Translations under genes and position numbers: made by a program
Notes under the pieces: generated by a model
What the model saw: only the letters and a program-made list of their open reading frames with translations
What the model was told of the DNA's origin: nothing
Database searches by the model: none
From: Brevibacillus_D fluminis_A
GTDB taxonomy: Bacteria > Bacillota > Bacilli > Brevibacillales > Brevibacillaceae
Length of the DNA: 64,000 nt
Direction of reading: 5' to 3'
NCBI RefSeq assembly: GCF_052072235.1
Contig: NZ_CM125436.1
Coordinates: 4,210,001 to 4,274,000, forward strand
Shown here: piece by piece, positions 17,995-26,052 of the stretch
Layout: the number at the start of each line of letters is the position of its first letter
Position numbering within the stretch: the stretch's first letter is position 1

Positions 17995-19620
17995 TCAGTG
18001 ATTCGCGATTCCGACCTTCAACTCGCCCTGGATTTCCGGTTCTTGCGCCTCGCAGCCTTCTTTCCACAGCAAGTAGCGCACGCTGTCCACAAGCGCTTCC
18101 CAGCTCGCTTCGATGATGTTGGTGGAAACGCCGACCGTGCTCCATTTCTCGCCATTGCGCGCGGATTCGATCAAAACGCGCACTTTGGCGGCAGTCGCTT
18201 CGCCTTCGTCCAGCACGCGCACCTTGTAGTCGGTCAGATGCATCTCGCCTAGGCACGGGAAATGATTTTCCAGCGCTTTGCGCAGCGCGTGGTCAAGCGC
18301 GTTGACCGGTCCGTTCCCTTCCGCAGCCGTATGCATGATTTGCCCGTTGATGTTCAGCTTGACCATCGCCTCGGACAGGATGGAGCGCTCCGGCGATTTT
18401 TCCATGAAAATTTTGAAAGATTCGAGCGAGAACAGCTCATTGAGCTTGCCGGTGCCCTCCATCATCAAGAGCGACAGCGACGCTTCCGCACCCTCGTATT
18501 GGTATCCCTGGTATTCCCGCTCCTTGATCAGCTTGATCATTTCGCGCGATTCCGCCTTCTCCTGGTCAAACGACACATTCAGTTCGTCTGCTTTCGCGAG
18601 CAGATTGCTTTGGCCAGCCAGCTCGGAGACAAGCACGCGGCGACGGTTGCCGATCAGCTCCGGCTCCATATGCTCGTATGTTTGCGGGTTTTTCAAGACC
18701 GCGCTCACATGAATGCCGCCTTTATGGGCAAACGCGCTGTTGCCGACGAACGGCTGGTTGTTTGGCATGGACATGTTGGCGATTTCCGCCACATAGCGAG
18801 AAAGCTTGGTGAGCTGCCCCAAATTTTCTTCGGACACACAGGAGTAGCCCAGCTTCAGCTGCAGGTTGGGAATGACGGAGACGAGGTTGGCGTTTCCGCA
18901 GCGTTCGCCGATCCCGTTGACCGTTCCTTGCACCTGTTTCGCTCCGGCCCGAATCGCGGCAAGCGTATTGGCTACGGCCACCTCGCCATCGTTATGCGCA
19001 TGGATGCCCAGCGGAACCGCAAGCTGCGGTACAACCGCAGAGACGATCGCAAACACTTCATCAGGCAGGCTGCCGCCATTCGTGTCACACAGCACGACCC
19101 AATCCGCGCCCGCCTCCTCGGCCGCTTTCAACACGGAAACCGCGTACGCCGCATTGTTTTTATACCCGTCAAAGAAATGCTCGGCATCAAAAATGACCGT
19201 GAGTCCGTTTGCTTTGAGGAAACGAACGGAATCGCCTACCATGCGCACGTTTTCCTCCAGCGTCGTTTTCAACGCTTCGGTCACGTGCAGGTCCCATGAC
19301 TTCCCGAAAATCGTCGCCACCGTGACGCCGCTATCGATCAGCGCGCGCAGGTTGGCATCCTCATCGGCAGCCACGTTTGGACGACAGGTGCTGCCGAATG
19401 CAGCGATTCGCGCATGGTTCAGCTTCATTTCTTTCATCCGGTCAAAGAAAGCCATATCTTTCGGATTGCTGCCCGGCCATCCGCCTTCAATAAAATCCAT
19501 CCCGAACTGATCGAGGCGAATCGCAATCTTTACTTTGTCCTCTACAGATAAACTGATTCCCTCACCCTGCGTCCCGTCGCGCAGAGTGGTATCGTACAGA
19601 TGGATTTTGTTTTCTCTCAT
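17995..19620 (-). CDS. cimA: Citramalate synthase
   Basis: A 541-residue enzyme of the alpha-isopropylmalate synthase/HMGL family. The TIM barrel begins IHLYDTTLRDGTQGEGISLS; metal ligands appear in LGIHAHNDGEVAVANT. The C-terminal LeuA-type allosteric domain covers about 400-520 (LTDYKVRVLDEGEATAAKVR). Length and the GTQGEG variant fit the CimA branch, which condenses pyruvate and acetyl-CoA to (R)-citramalate, a threonine-independent entry to isoleucine. No ilv or leu genes are adjacent. The ATG at 19,620 follows GGAG by five bases; a TTG five codons earlier has no site. A TGGTATACT extended -10 lies about 75 bp upstream. Confidence 0.9.
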   Translation of the reverse strand: MRENKIHLYDTTLRDGTQGEGISLSVEDKVKIAIRLDQFGMDFIEGGWPGSNPKDMAFFDRMKEMKLNHARIAAFGSTCRPNVAADEDANLRALIDSGVTVATIFGKSWDLHVTEALKTTLEENVRMVGDSVRFLKANGLTVIFDAEHFFDGYKNNAAYAVSVLKAAEEAGADWVVLCDTNGGSLPDEVFAIVSAVVPQLAVPLGIHAHNDGEVAVANTLAAIRAGAKQVQGTVNGIGERCGNANLVSVIPNLQLKLGYSCVSEENLGQLTKLSRYVAEIANMSMPNNQPFVGNSAFAHKGGIHVSAVLKNPQTYEHMEPELIGNRRRVLVSELAGQSNLLAKADELNVSFDQEKAESREMIKLIKEREYQGYQYEGAEASLSLLMMEGTGKLNELFSLESFKIFMEKSPERSILSEAMVKLNINGQIMHTAAEGNGPVNALDHALRKALENHFPCLGEMHLTDYKVRVLDEGEATAAKVRVLIESARNGEKWSTVGVSTNIIEASWEALVDSVRYLLWKEGCEAQEPEIQGELKVGIANH

Positions 19621-19694
19621 TTTTCTCCACTCCAACTCATTATTCGCAAAATTGTTTGAATCTTCTACTAATTAGCAGGTAAGTGCTGCCTACA

Positions 19695-19703
19695 AGTATA
19701 CCA
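19695..19703 (-). promoter_or_regulatory. Possible extended -10 promoter of cimA
   Basis: On the minus strand TGGTATACT matches an extended -10 (TG-n-TATAAT). No clear -35 is visible. The resulting leader would be about 70 nt, too short for a T-box, and none is seen. Confidence 0.4.
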
Positions 19704-19715
19704 CATCTCAAAAGG

Positions 19716-20555
19716 TTAAGGGTGAGAAATATCCTGGATAAAGTTAGCAGTCACCTCGATGGCTTCTTCCAGCTGCGGAGTCGTTCCGGCAAACGGATGG
19801 CGCGTATTCCAGACATGATCGCCTGCGGCAATGACATGCAAGCGGCTGTCCGCATCTGCCGCATGCAGCCGTTTTGCCCCTTCCACCAGCCGGTCAAAAT
19901 CGGCATCGCCTTGCACAATCAAGAGCGGCTGCTCCATTTCTCTTACTTTTGCCAGCAGATCATATGCGTCCCGGTTGCGATCAACATCGTCGATAACTGC
20001 CTGCGTGATCGGCATTTGCTGGCGAGTCCGCGCATTCGCGATATAGCCCACGCCGTTTTCCGCGATCTCTTTTCTGAGTCTGGCATCAAACAGGTTAACG
20101 TCCGCGATGCCGTTCCAGGTAATGATTCCTTTTACTTGCGGGTGATGGGCCCCGAACAGGATGGCGTCGCCTCCGCCTTTGCTGTGTCCCACGATGAAGA
20201 GCTGGTTTTTGTCAGCCGCTTGCGGCACCGGCAGCCTGCCTGCGTTCAGTTCCCCGACGACCGTGGCCAAATCCTCCAGTTCTTTCTCATAGGTATTACT
20301 CGCAAACTTGTCCAATTCATCAAAATCCGTCTCGCCCACCCCGTTATGGGAAAAATTGATCCGGATGACCGTAATTCCGCGATGGGCAAGCTGCTCGCAT
20401 GCATACGGAAAGCTGCCCCAGTCTTTGAACCCTTTGAAGCCGTGGCAAAAAATCAAGACCGGCTTCGTGCCTCCCTCTGCCTGTCCATTGTCATGCACGT
20501 TGCCGCGAATCGTGCGATTTTCTCCCGCTTGAATCGAAAATGCTTGTCCACTCAT
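19716..20555 (-). CDS. Alpha/beta hydrolase (dienelactone hydrolase-like)
   Basis: A 279-residue alpha/beta hydrolase without signal peptide. The oxyanion region is FCHGFKGFKDWGSF, the nucleophile elbow GHSKGG (serine near residue 143), the acid is likely in VQGDADFDRLV and the histidine in AAGDHVWNTRHPF. These motifs resemble dienelactone hydrolase/acylaminopeptidase-like esterases of Bacillales. Substrate unknown. It stands alone between cimA and the YheC/D gene. Confidence 0.83.
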   Translation of the reverse strand: MSGQAFSIQAGENRTIRGNVHDNGQAEGGTKPVLIFCHGFKGFKDWGSFPYACEQLAHRGITVIRINFSHNGVGETDFDELDKFASNTYEKELEDLATVVGELNAGRLPVPQAADKNQLFIVGHSKGGGDAILFGAHHPQVKGIITWNGIADVNLFDARLRKEIAENGVGYIANARTRQQMPITQAVIDDVDRNRDAYDLLAKVREMEQPLLIVQGDADFDRLVEGAKRLHAADADSRLHVIAAGDHVWNTRHPFAGTTPQLEEAIEVTANFIQDISHP

Positions 20556-20655
20556 GATCGCTCGCCCTTTCCTCCCGCTTTTTTTAATGAGAGTTGCCTA
20601 AAGGAAAAGGCACCCGCTCCCTCGCGCGAAAGTGCCTCTTCTTCCTACCATCATA

Positions 20656-21747
20656 CTACGCGCCCTCTTGATCTAACAAATAGAGCGCATATTCAAGCGG
20701 ACGCCTGATTGCTACCTCGTACCGCTTCATATCCCCCAGCTCGCGAAAAATTTCGCGGCCCGGCTTCGGATTGATCTCGATCAACCAGACGTGCCCGCTC
20801 GTGTCCACGCCGATGTCCATGCCGAATTCGACCATCTGGCCATACTTTTCCTCAATCGCATGAACGGCCAACTTGGCCATCGACCGGCATTCGCTGATGA
20901 TTCGCTGTGCTTCCGATTCGCCGAAATGTTCGACGAGGAAGTCCAACGCCGCCATCGCTTTTCCGCCGCCGTGCAGATTGGACGTTGAGCTGTGGGAGGC
21001 GCCGATCCGCGCCCCGATCCCCGTCGTTTTCCACTCGCCTGACTTATTTTTTTGGATCAAGAGCCGAATGTCCGCGGTCCGGTCCGGAATCAGGTTGAGT
21101 TCAAGCCCCTGTTGAATGAGAAAAATTTCGTTGCCGGAACGTTCCGTCTGAATCCACGATTCAACGAATGCACACAGCTCCGCTTTCGTTTTGATTCCAA
21201 GCTGTTCCTTGTTTTGCTTTTTCCCCCTGCCCCACAGCAGATAACCGTGCGGGGTGCTTTCGATGCGCAGGATGCTCCTTCCTCCTGTGCCGTTGCTCGG
21301 CTTCACATAAAGCAGCCGATGACGGGTGAGCATCTGTTCCAGTTGGCCTCTCTCATACGCATACGTTTCCGGAAGCCATGGCCGCAAGCGGCCGTCGTCC
21401 CACAGCATCTGATGCACCTTCCATTTGTTCGCGAATCGGCTGTTGGCATAGCGAAACAGATTTTGCTGCCGAAACGGCAAATACGCCTCGTGCCGTTTCA
21501 GCGGATAGTAGCGGTAGCGATCCAGCACGATGTCGGGCCACGGGTACCATTTGCTCTTCCATTTGCCCACTTTGTCTGGTACGAATCCTCGCACCCGCCT
21601 TCGCTCCAATGCGACATCCTGCAGCGAAAAAAGAAAAACCGTAGCGCCAAGCTTCTGTCCCGCACGGATCAGACGGCGAAAAAAAGCTGGCTCGCCGAAG
21701 CGGGTCCCGTTCCTCCAAGTTAAAATGCCGATGCATGGTTGGCTCAT
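20656..21747 (-). CDS. YheC/YheD family ATP-grasp protein (spore coat-associated)
   Basis: A 363-residue protein of the YheC/YheD endospore coat-associated family. The N-terminal pre-ATP-grasp part (about 1-130) includes IGILTWRNGTRFGEP. The ATP-grasp part includes YVKPSNGTGGRSILRI, and near the C terminus WLIEINPKPGREIFRELGD holds the metal-binding E-x-N. ATP-grasp enzymes ligate a carboxylate to an amine, but the substrate of this family is not known. Its presence supports a spore-forming host. No operon partner; the alpha/beta hydrolase gene is 100 bp downstream. Confidence 0.87.
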   Translation of the reverse strand: MSQPCIGILTWRNGTRFGEPAFFRRLIRAGQKLGATVFLFSLQDVALERRRVRGFVPDKVGKWKSKWYPWPDIVLDRYRYYPLKRHEAYLPFRQQNLFRYANSRFANKWKVHQMLWDDGRLRPWLPETYAYERGQLEQMLTRHRLLYVKPSNGTGGRSILRIESTPHGYLLWGRGKKQNKEQLGIKTKAELCAFVESWIQTERSGNEIFLIQQGLELNLIPDRTADIRLLIQKNKSGEWKTTGIGARIGASHSSTSNLHGGGKAMAALDFLVEHFGESEAQRIISECRSMAKLAVHAIEEKYGQMVEFGMDIGVDTSGHVWLIEINPKPGREIFRELGDMKRYEVAIRRPLEYALYLLDQEGA

Positions 21748-21876
21748 TCCCCGAAGAACACCCCTTCCTCCCAGTGATAGCTTATGTCGATGGATGAGGG
21801 TTCGTTTCTGCCAAACGCAGGAATGGGCGTCAAATCGACAAGCGCCCTGCTTACAATCAGCAGAGCGCTTGTCGTG

Positions 21877-23073
21877 TTACGCTTGATTGGTGATAAGATA
21901 GTGCAGGGCGCTTTTTCCGAGCACCTCTGCTGAAATGACCATCGATCTTTCATCGATATCGAAACGGGGATGATGGTGCGGGTATGCGGCCCCTTTTTCC
22001 GGATTGCCGGCGCCGATGAAGACGAACGCGCCCGGCACCTTTTGCAAGTAATAGGAGAAATCTTCGCCACCCATCGTCGGCTCAACCGTTTTCACCGCCG
22101 CTTCGCCAACCGCTTCGACCGCAGATTTGCGTACGATCTCGGCCTCCGCTTCCGTGTTGATGACCGCCGGATAGCCGCGCGTGTATTCGACAGTGGCGCT
22201 TCCGCCCATCATGCGTGCGGTGCCTTCGACGATTTCCCGGATGCGCGCTTCTGCCCGATCTCTCACCTCAGCGGAGAAGGAACGCGCCGTGCCTGTCATG
22301 CGGCATGTGTCCGCGATGACATTGAAGTTGTCGCCCGCAGTGAACGTGCCGACGGTTACGACCACGCTATCGAGCGGGCTGACATTGCGGCTTGCGATCG
22401 TTTGCAAATTCATGACGATCTGCGAGCCGATGACGATGGAGTCCACCGTCTGCTGCGGAATGGCGCCGTGGCCGCCTTTGCCCTGGACGTTGATGGTGAA
22501 ATCGTCCGCGTTGGCCATGACCGGGCCCGCGCCAATCCAAACCTCCCCAACCGGAGCAGAAGACCAGAGATGCGCGCCAAAAATCGCGTCTACGCCGTCC
22601 AGCGCACCGTCTTCCACCATCTGTATGGCACCGCCGGGCAGCTCCTCCTCCGCATGCTGGAACACGAAGACGATTGTGCCGGGGATCTCTTCCCGATGGT
22701 TAGCCAGCACGCTGGCCAGCCCGAGCAGAGTGGCGGTATGGGCGTCATGGCCGCAAGCATGCATGACGCCAGGTACTTTCGATTTGTACGGGACATCTTT
22801 TAAATCCTGAATCGGCAGGGCGTCGAAATCGGCGCGGATCGCAACCGTTTTGCCCGGCTGTCCCCCGCGCAAAACGCCGACGACGCCGCGTCCGCCGACA
22901 CCCGTCCGCACTTCATCTAGTTCCAAGCCGCGTAAAATATCGGCAATCATGGCAGGTGTCTTTACTTCATGAAAGGAAAGTTCCGGATATTGGTGAAAGT
23001 GACGACGCCATTCGACCATTTGCGCTTCCATATCGTGAATATGCCCTTTTAGCTGTGACAGTAGTGAACTCAT
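21877..23073 (-). CDS. M20-family amidohydrolase (hippurate/N-acyl-amino acid hydrolase-like)
   Basis: A 398-residue M20D metallopeptidase-family enzyme. Metal ligands are visible in HACGHDAHTA (about residue 105), FVFQHAEEELPGGA (about 137) and the late GGEDFSYY and HHPRFDID blocks; a lid/dimerisation domain lies in between. The N-terminal WRRHFHQYPELSFHE is typical of YxeP, hippurate hydrolase and IAA-amino-acid hydrolases, which cleave N-acyl amino acids in the cytosol. The ATG at 23,073 is about eleven bases after AAAGGAG; a TTG two codons upstream has better spacing and is a real alternative. Confidence 0.88.
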   Translation of the reverse strand: MSSLLSQLKGHIHDMEAQMVEWRRHFHQYPELSFHEVKTPAMIADILRGLELDEVRTGVGGRGVVGVLRGGQPGKTVAIRADFDALPIQDLKDVPYKSKVPGVMHACGHDAHTATLLGLASVLANHREEIPGTIVFVFQHAEEELPGGAIQMVEDGALDGVDAIFGAHLWSSAPVGEVWIGAGPVMANADDFTINVQGKGGHGAIPQQTVDSIVIGSQIVMNLQTIASRNVSPLDSVVVTVGTFTAGDNFNVIADTCRMTGTARSFSAEVRDRAEARIREIVEGTARMMGGSATVEYTRGYPAVINTEAEAEIVRKSAVEAVGEAAVKTVEPTMGGEDFSYYLQKVPGAFVFIGAGNPEKGAAYPHHHPRFDIDERSMVISAEVLGKSALHYLITNQA

Positions 23074-23144
23074 GTGCAATGGCACTCCTTTCCGAATCCA
23101 AGCTCATCCCTTTCATGATAGCAAATGTTCCTTTTATTTGGAAA

Positions 23145-23345
23145 CTACGAATTTTTTACAACATTGGCGGCTTGCAGACCGCGTTGCCCGTTGACGACGT
23201 CAAAGGTCACGTTCTCTCCCTCTTCGAGATTGCGGAACCCATTGCCAACGATCGCAGTGTAATGGACGAAAATGTCTGTGCCTCCCTCGCGCTCGATAAA
23301 CCCATACCCTTTGTCTTTGTTGAACCATTTCACTTTGCCTTGCAT
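23145..23345 (-). CDS. Cold-shock protein (CspA/CspB family)
   Basis: A 66-residue single cold-shock domain. RNP-1 is KGYGFIE and RNP-2 is DIFVHY; the opening MQGKVKWFNKDKGYGFIE is canonical. It binds single-stranded RNA and DNA as an RNA chaperone. The start follows GGGAGG by about ten bases, with a long AT-rich leader between it and the divergent lipoprotein gene. The middle IVGNGFRNLEEGENV departs slightly from the common Csp spelling. The exact paralogue (B, C or D) cannot be assigned. Confidence 0.93.
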   Translation of the reverse strand: MQGKVKWFNKDKGYGFIEREGGTDIFVHYTAIVGNGFRNLEEGENVTFDVVNGQRGLQAANVVKNS

Positions 23346-23505
23346 AATCGTGTGCCTCCCTTGCGTTGTAAAGCTTTTGCTTCTGCTCCAATCTATGCGA
23401 CGAATGCGGAAGTTGAGCCTACAGCAGAAAAATATTCTCCCCCGTCCGCATTTTTGCGCTACAATAATGGGTAGAGCTTTACAAGTCAAAGGAGTGGACA
23501 CCCTC

Positions 23506-23997
23506 ATGCGTTATGCATTGGTACTCATCCCCGCGCTTCTTTTGGCAGCCTGCTCCGACGTGTCGCAGGGCGTGCAGGAAGCGACAACCTCTGTCCAGCA
23601 AGCGATCGATACGGGCAAGCAGGCGGTTGAAGTGGGCAAACAAGCGGTGGAAACAGGCAAGCAGGTCGTGGAAAAAGGCAAGGAGATCGCCGATTCCGAG
23701 CTTGCCAAACAGCTGCAGAGCTTCCTCCAGCAAAAATACGAATCCTCAGCCGCTTTGCGTGCCGCGATGTTTTCCGGCGACGGCAAGCTGGTTGCCGCTG
23801 AATTGAAAAAGACCGAACTGGCTGATTTCAGCTTTTACAAATCCGATCTGCTGGGCCTCGAGTTCAAAGGCAAGCTGACGGCGGATGGCACGTTCCAGGT
23901 GCTGCGCTATGACCTGGCAAATGCGCAGGCAGCTCCTGTCGTGGTGAAGGAGTTCAACGTCCTCCTGGGCAAGGATGGACAAATTCAAGTTCAGTAA
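23506..23997 (+). CDS. Small lipoprotein with amphipathic heptad helix
   Basis: A 163-residue predicted lipoprotein: signal MRYALVLIPALLLAACSD with lipobox LLAAC, cysteine at residue 17. Residues about 38-62 contain seven-residue repeats of the type TGKQAVE / VGKQAVE / TGKQVVE, giving a strongly amphipathic helix. The rest (about 75-163) is a small mixed domain without recognised motifs (AAMFSGDGKLVAAELKK). It would sit on the outer face of the membrane. Divergent from the cold-shock gene and closed by a strong terminator. Function unknown. Confidence 0.8.
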   Translation: MRYALVLIPALLLAACSDVSQGVQEATTSVQQAIDTGKQAVEVGKQAVETGKQVVEKGKEIADSELAKQLQSFLQQKYESSAALRAAMFSGDGKLVAAELKKTELADFSFYKSDLLGLEFKGKLTADGTFQVLRYDLANAQAAPVVVKEFNVLLGKDGQIQVQ

Positions 23998-24016
23998 GGA
24001 TGAACTCGCAGTATAC

Positions 24017-24050
24017 AAAAAGACCGACAGAATTTCCTGTCGGTCTTTTT
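24017..24050. terminator. Bidirectional terminator
   Basis: Fourteen-base arms AAAAAGACCGACAG (24017-24030) and 24037-24050 around a 6-nt loop, with A and T tracts on the two sides. It serves the lipoprotein gene and the convergent dynamin operon. Confidence 0.9.
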
Positions 24051-24068
24051 TGCTATCACACCTTATGT

Positions 24069-26048
24069 CTAGCGCGATTGAAGCACGGTGCCGATGCGTT
24101 CGTGGCGCGCGCGCAAATCATCGAGGTCGAGCGTCATGTCGAGCGCTGCGAATACCCCTGTGAAATACTCGTCGATCTGCTCCAGCACGCGGTTTCGCTC
24201 GGTCGTCACCATCTCGGCGAACGCTTGGGCGAATTGGGCAACCAGCAGCTCTTTTCCTTGCGCCAAAAAGCTTGCCACCGGCTCCTGCAGCAATTTTTCC
24301 AGCTCATCGCGCAATCTGGTTTTGCCATCCTGCTCGAAAAAGTCTTTCGTGCCCTTGAACAAGCCAAGCGCTTTGGTAAGCTGCGCCATGCTCGCTTCAA
24401 GCGGCAGCTCCTCCGGTACCGCAGGCGTTTCTACCGCGTGGTTCACATAGGCCGCGAGCGCCAGTCCACCCGTCATGCCGGCGATTTCCTTGCCCCATTG
24501 CTCCACGAGCCGCGCTCCGAGCTTGTTGAGGAATTTTTCCACGCGCAAGGACGTCGCGCGCAGCTCTTGTCCCAAATCATAGCCGATCATGCGCAACAGC
24601 TCGGTCAAGGAGCTTTGCACCGCTTGCTTCATGTTGCGCCCGTCCTCCTTGAGAACAGATGGATTAAAAGCGTAGTTGAACAGCTCGGTAAAGCGGAAAA
24701 ACAGCCGCTGCTTCACGTAGTAGATCAGCTCGCTCTGTTCTTTGTCCAGATCGCGCTCCTCATTTGCCGTGGAAAGCCCGTTGACCGCTGCTTTTGCGCC
24801 TTCGCGCGCGACGATGGCCTGCTCTCTGCGCTGGGCGCGCAAATCGCCGTCCGCTTGCGCCATCGAGATGAATTCGCCCAATAGCGAATGGGCACGTCTG
24901 ATTTCATGATAGGCGGCGTCTACCGCAATCTGCGTCAATTCTTCCAGCGTGAACCGCAGGAAGTCTTGCTCAAAGCGGGTTAAACCGGAATGGGTGAGAC
25001 CCACCTTTGGCGCCGGCAACTCATCGGTCTCGGCGAGCGCCAAGCGGGAGCGGTACACTTTCTCCGACGAACCGGCCAGCTTGCCTTTTTCATGCAAACG
25101 GGCGAGCAAGGCGGTTTGGCTGGAGATCGGATAAATCCGTGGATTGCGAATTCCACAAGAAAGCAGATTTTTCTCGACGTGCGTCACGACGCCGTCCAGC
25201 TCTTCTTGGGATGCGGCCAGGTCAGCGGCATTCACCAGGAAGAACATTTTGTCCATTTCAAACGTATCCTTCACGCGGCCCATCTGCAGGAGGAATTCGC
25301 GGTCCGCTTGGGCAAACGCGTGATTGTAGTACGTCACGAACAAAACGACATCCGCGTTTTTCATATAATCGAATGCGACACCGGTATGGCGGGCATTGAT
25401 CGAGTCCGCGCCCGGCGTATCAACCAGGACGATGCCCTGGTCTGTCAGTGCACAGCTGTAGAAAAGCTCGATATATTCCGTATAACAGGCTTTTTCTTCT
25501 TTTGCGACAAAGCCTTTGAAGGCTTGCATGTCGACGATCAGCTCGCCGCCGATGTGTGCCGACATCTCGGGAAATCCTTTGACTACCGCTTTCAGGAAGG
25601 TGTAGTGCGGCTTCGCATTTGGTGCAACCTGTGCCACATCGATGCGCGCCACTTCCGAAAGGCCGCTCTCCAGGTCTTTCGCATGGATGTCGAACACAGC
25701 CAGCGAGCGCAATACATCCGTTTCGATCGCTTCGCGCGTTTTGACGACAACCCGCACGGTTCCATGCGGATATTGCTCGGTAGGCGGCATGATTTTGTTG
25801 ATGGCCGCTGTGGTCGGGTTCGGCGAGACAGGAAGGATCATGTCTCCCATCAACGCATTGGCAAACGACGATTTTCCTGCGGAAAAGGCGCCGAACAAGG
25901 CGACGGTGAATCGGTTTTCTTCCAGTCTTCCTGCACGATCATTCATCGCCTTGGCCTGCGCCTGCATGCCCGGTACGATGCGAATTTCATCGCTTGTGCT
26001 GCGCAGCTGCACCGCAGCGTCGATCAATTTTTGCTTCAACTGATTCAT
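24069..26048 (-). CDS. Bacterial dynamin-like GTPase, second gene of a tandem pair
   Basis: A 659-residue dynamin-family GTPase. G1 is GAFSAGKSSFANALMGD (about residue 51), G2 region SPNPTTAAINKI, G3 DTPGADS, and the G4 region is FFLVNAADLA. Long helical stalk segments fill the rest; the paddle that touches membrane is probably near TGGLALAAYVNHAV around residue 525. It begins four bases after the stop of the other dynamin gene. Together the two proteins (659 + 546 residues) equal the length of B. subtilis DynA, which is one chain with two dynamin modules. Expected role: membrane surveillance or fusion under stress or phage attack. Confidence 0.88.
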   Translation of the reverse strand: MNQLKQKLIDAAVQLRSTSDEIRIVPGMQAQAKAMNDRAGRLEENRFTVALFGAFSAGKSSFANALMGDMILPVSPNPTTAAINKIMPPTEQYPHGTVRVVVKTREAIETDVLRSLAVFDIHAKDLESGLSEVARIDVAQVAPNAKPHYTFLKAVVKGFPEMSAHIGGELIVDMQAFKGFVAKEEKACYTEYIELFYSCALTDQGIVLVDTPGADSINARHTGVAFDYMKNADVVLFVTYYNHAFAQADREFLLQMGRVKDTFEMDKMFFLVNAADLAASQEELDGVVTHVEKNLLSCGIRNPRIYPISSQTALLARLHEKGKLAGSSEKVYRSRLALAETDELPAPKVGLTHSGLTRFEQDFLRFTLEELTQIAVDAAYHEIRRAHSLLGEFISMAQADGDLRAQRREQAIVAREGAKAAVNGLSTANEERDLDKEQSELIYYVKQRLFFRFTELFNYAFNPSVLKEDGRNMKQAVQSSLTELLRMIGYDLGQELRATSLRVEKFLNKLGARLVEQWGKEIAGMTGGLALAAYVNHAVETPAVPEELPLEASMAQLTKALGLFKGTKDFFEQDGKTRLRDELEKLLQEPVASFLAQGKELLVAQFAQAFAEMVTTERNRVLEQIDEYFTGVFAALDMTLDLDDLRARHERIGTVLQSR

Positions 26049-26052
26049 TCTT

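Noticed and set aside
17369..18256. Extended 295-residue version of the ECF protein
   Set aside because: The extra N terminus would be read through the citramalate synthase gene and its terminator on the same strand; the ATG at 17,908 has a proper ribosome site.
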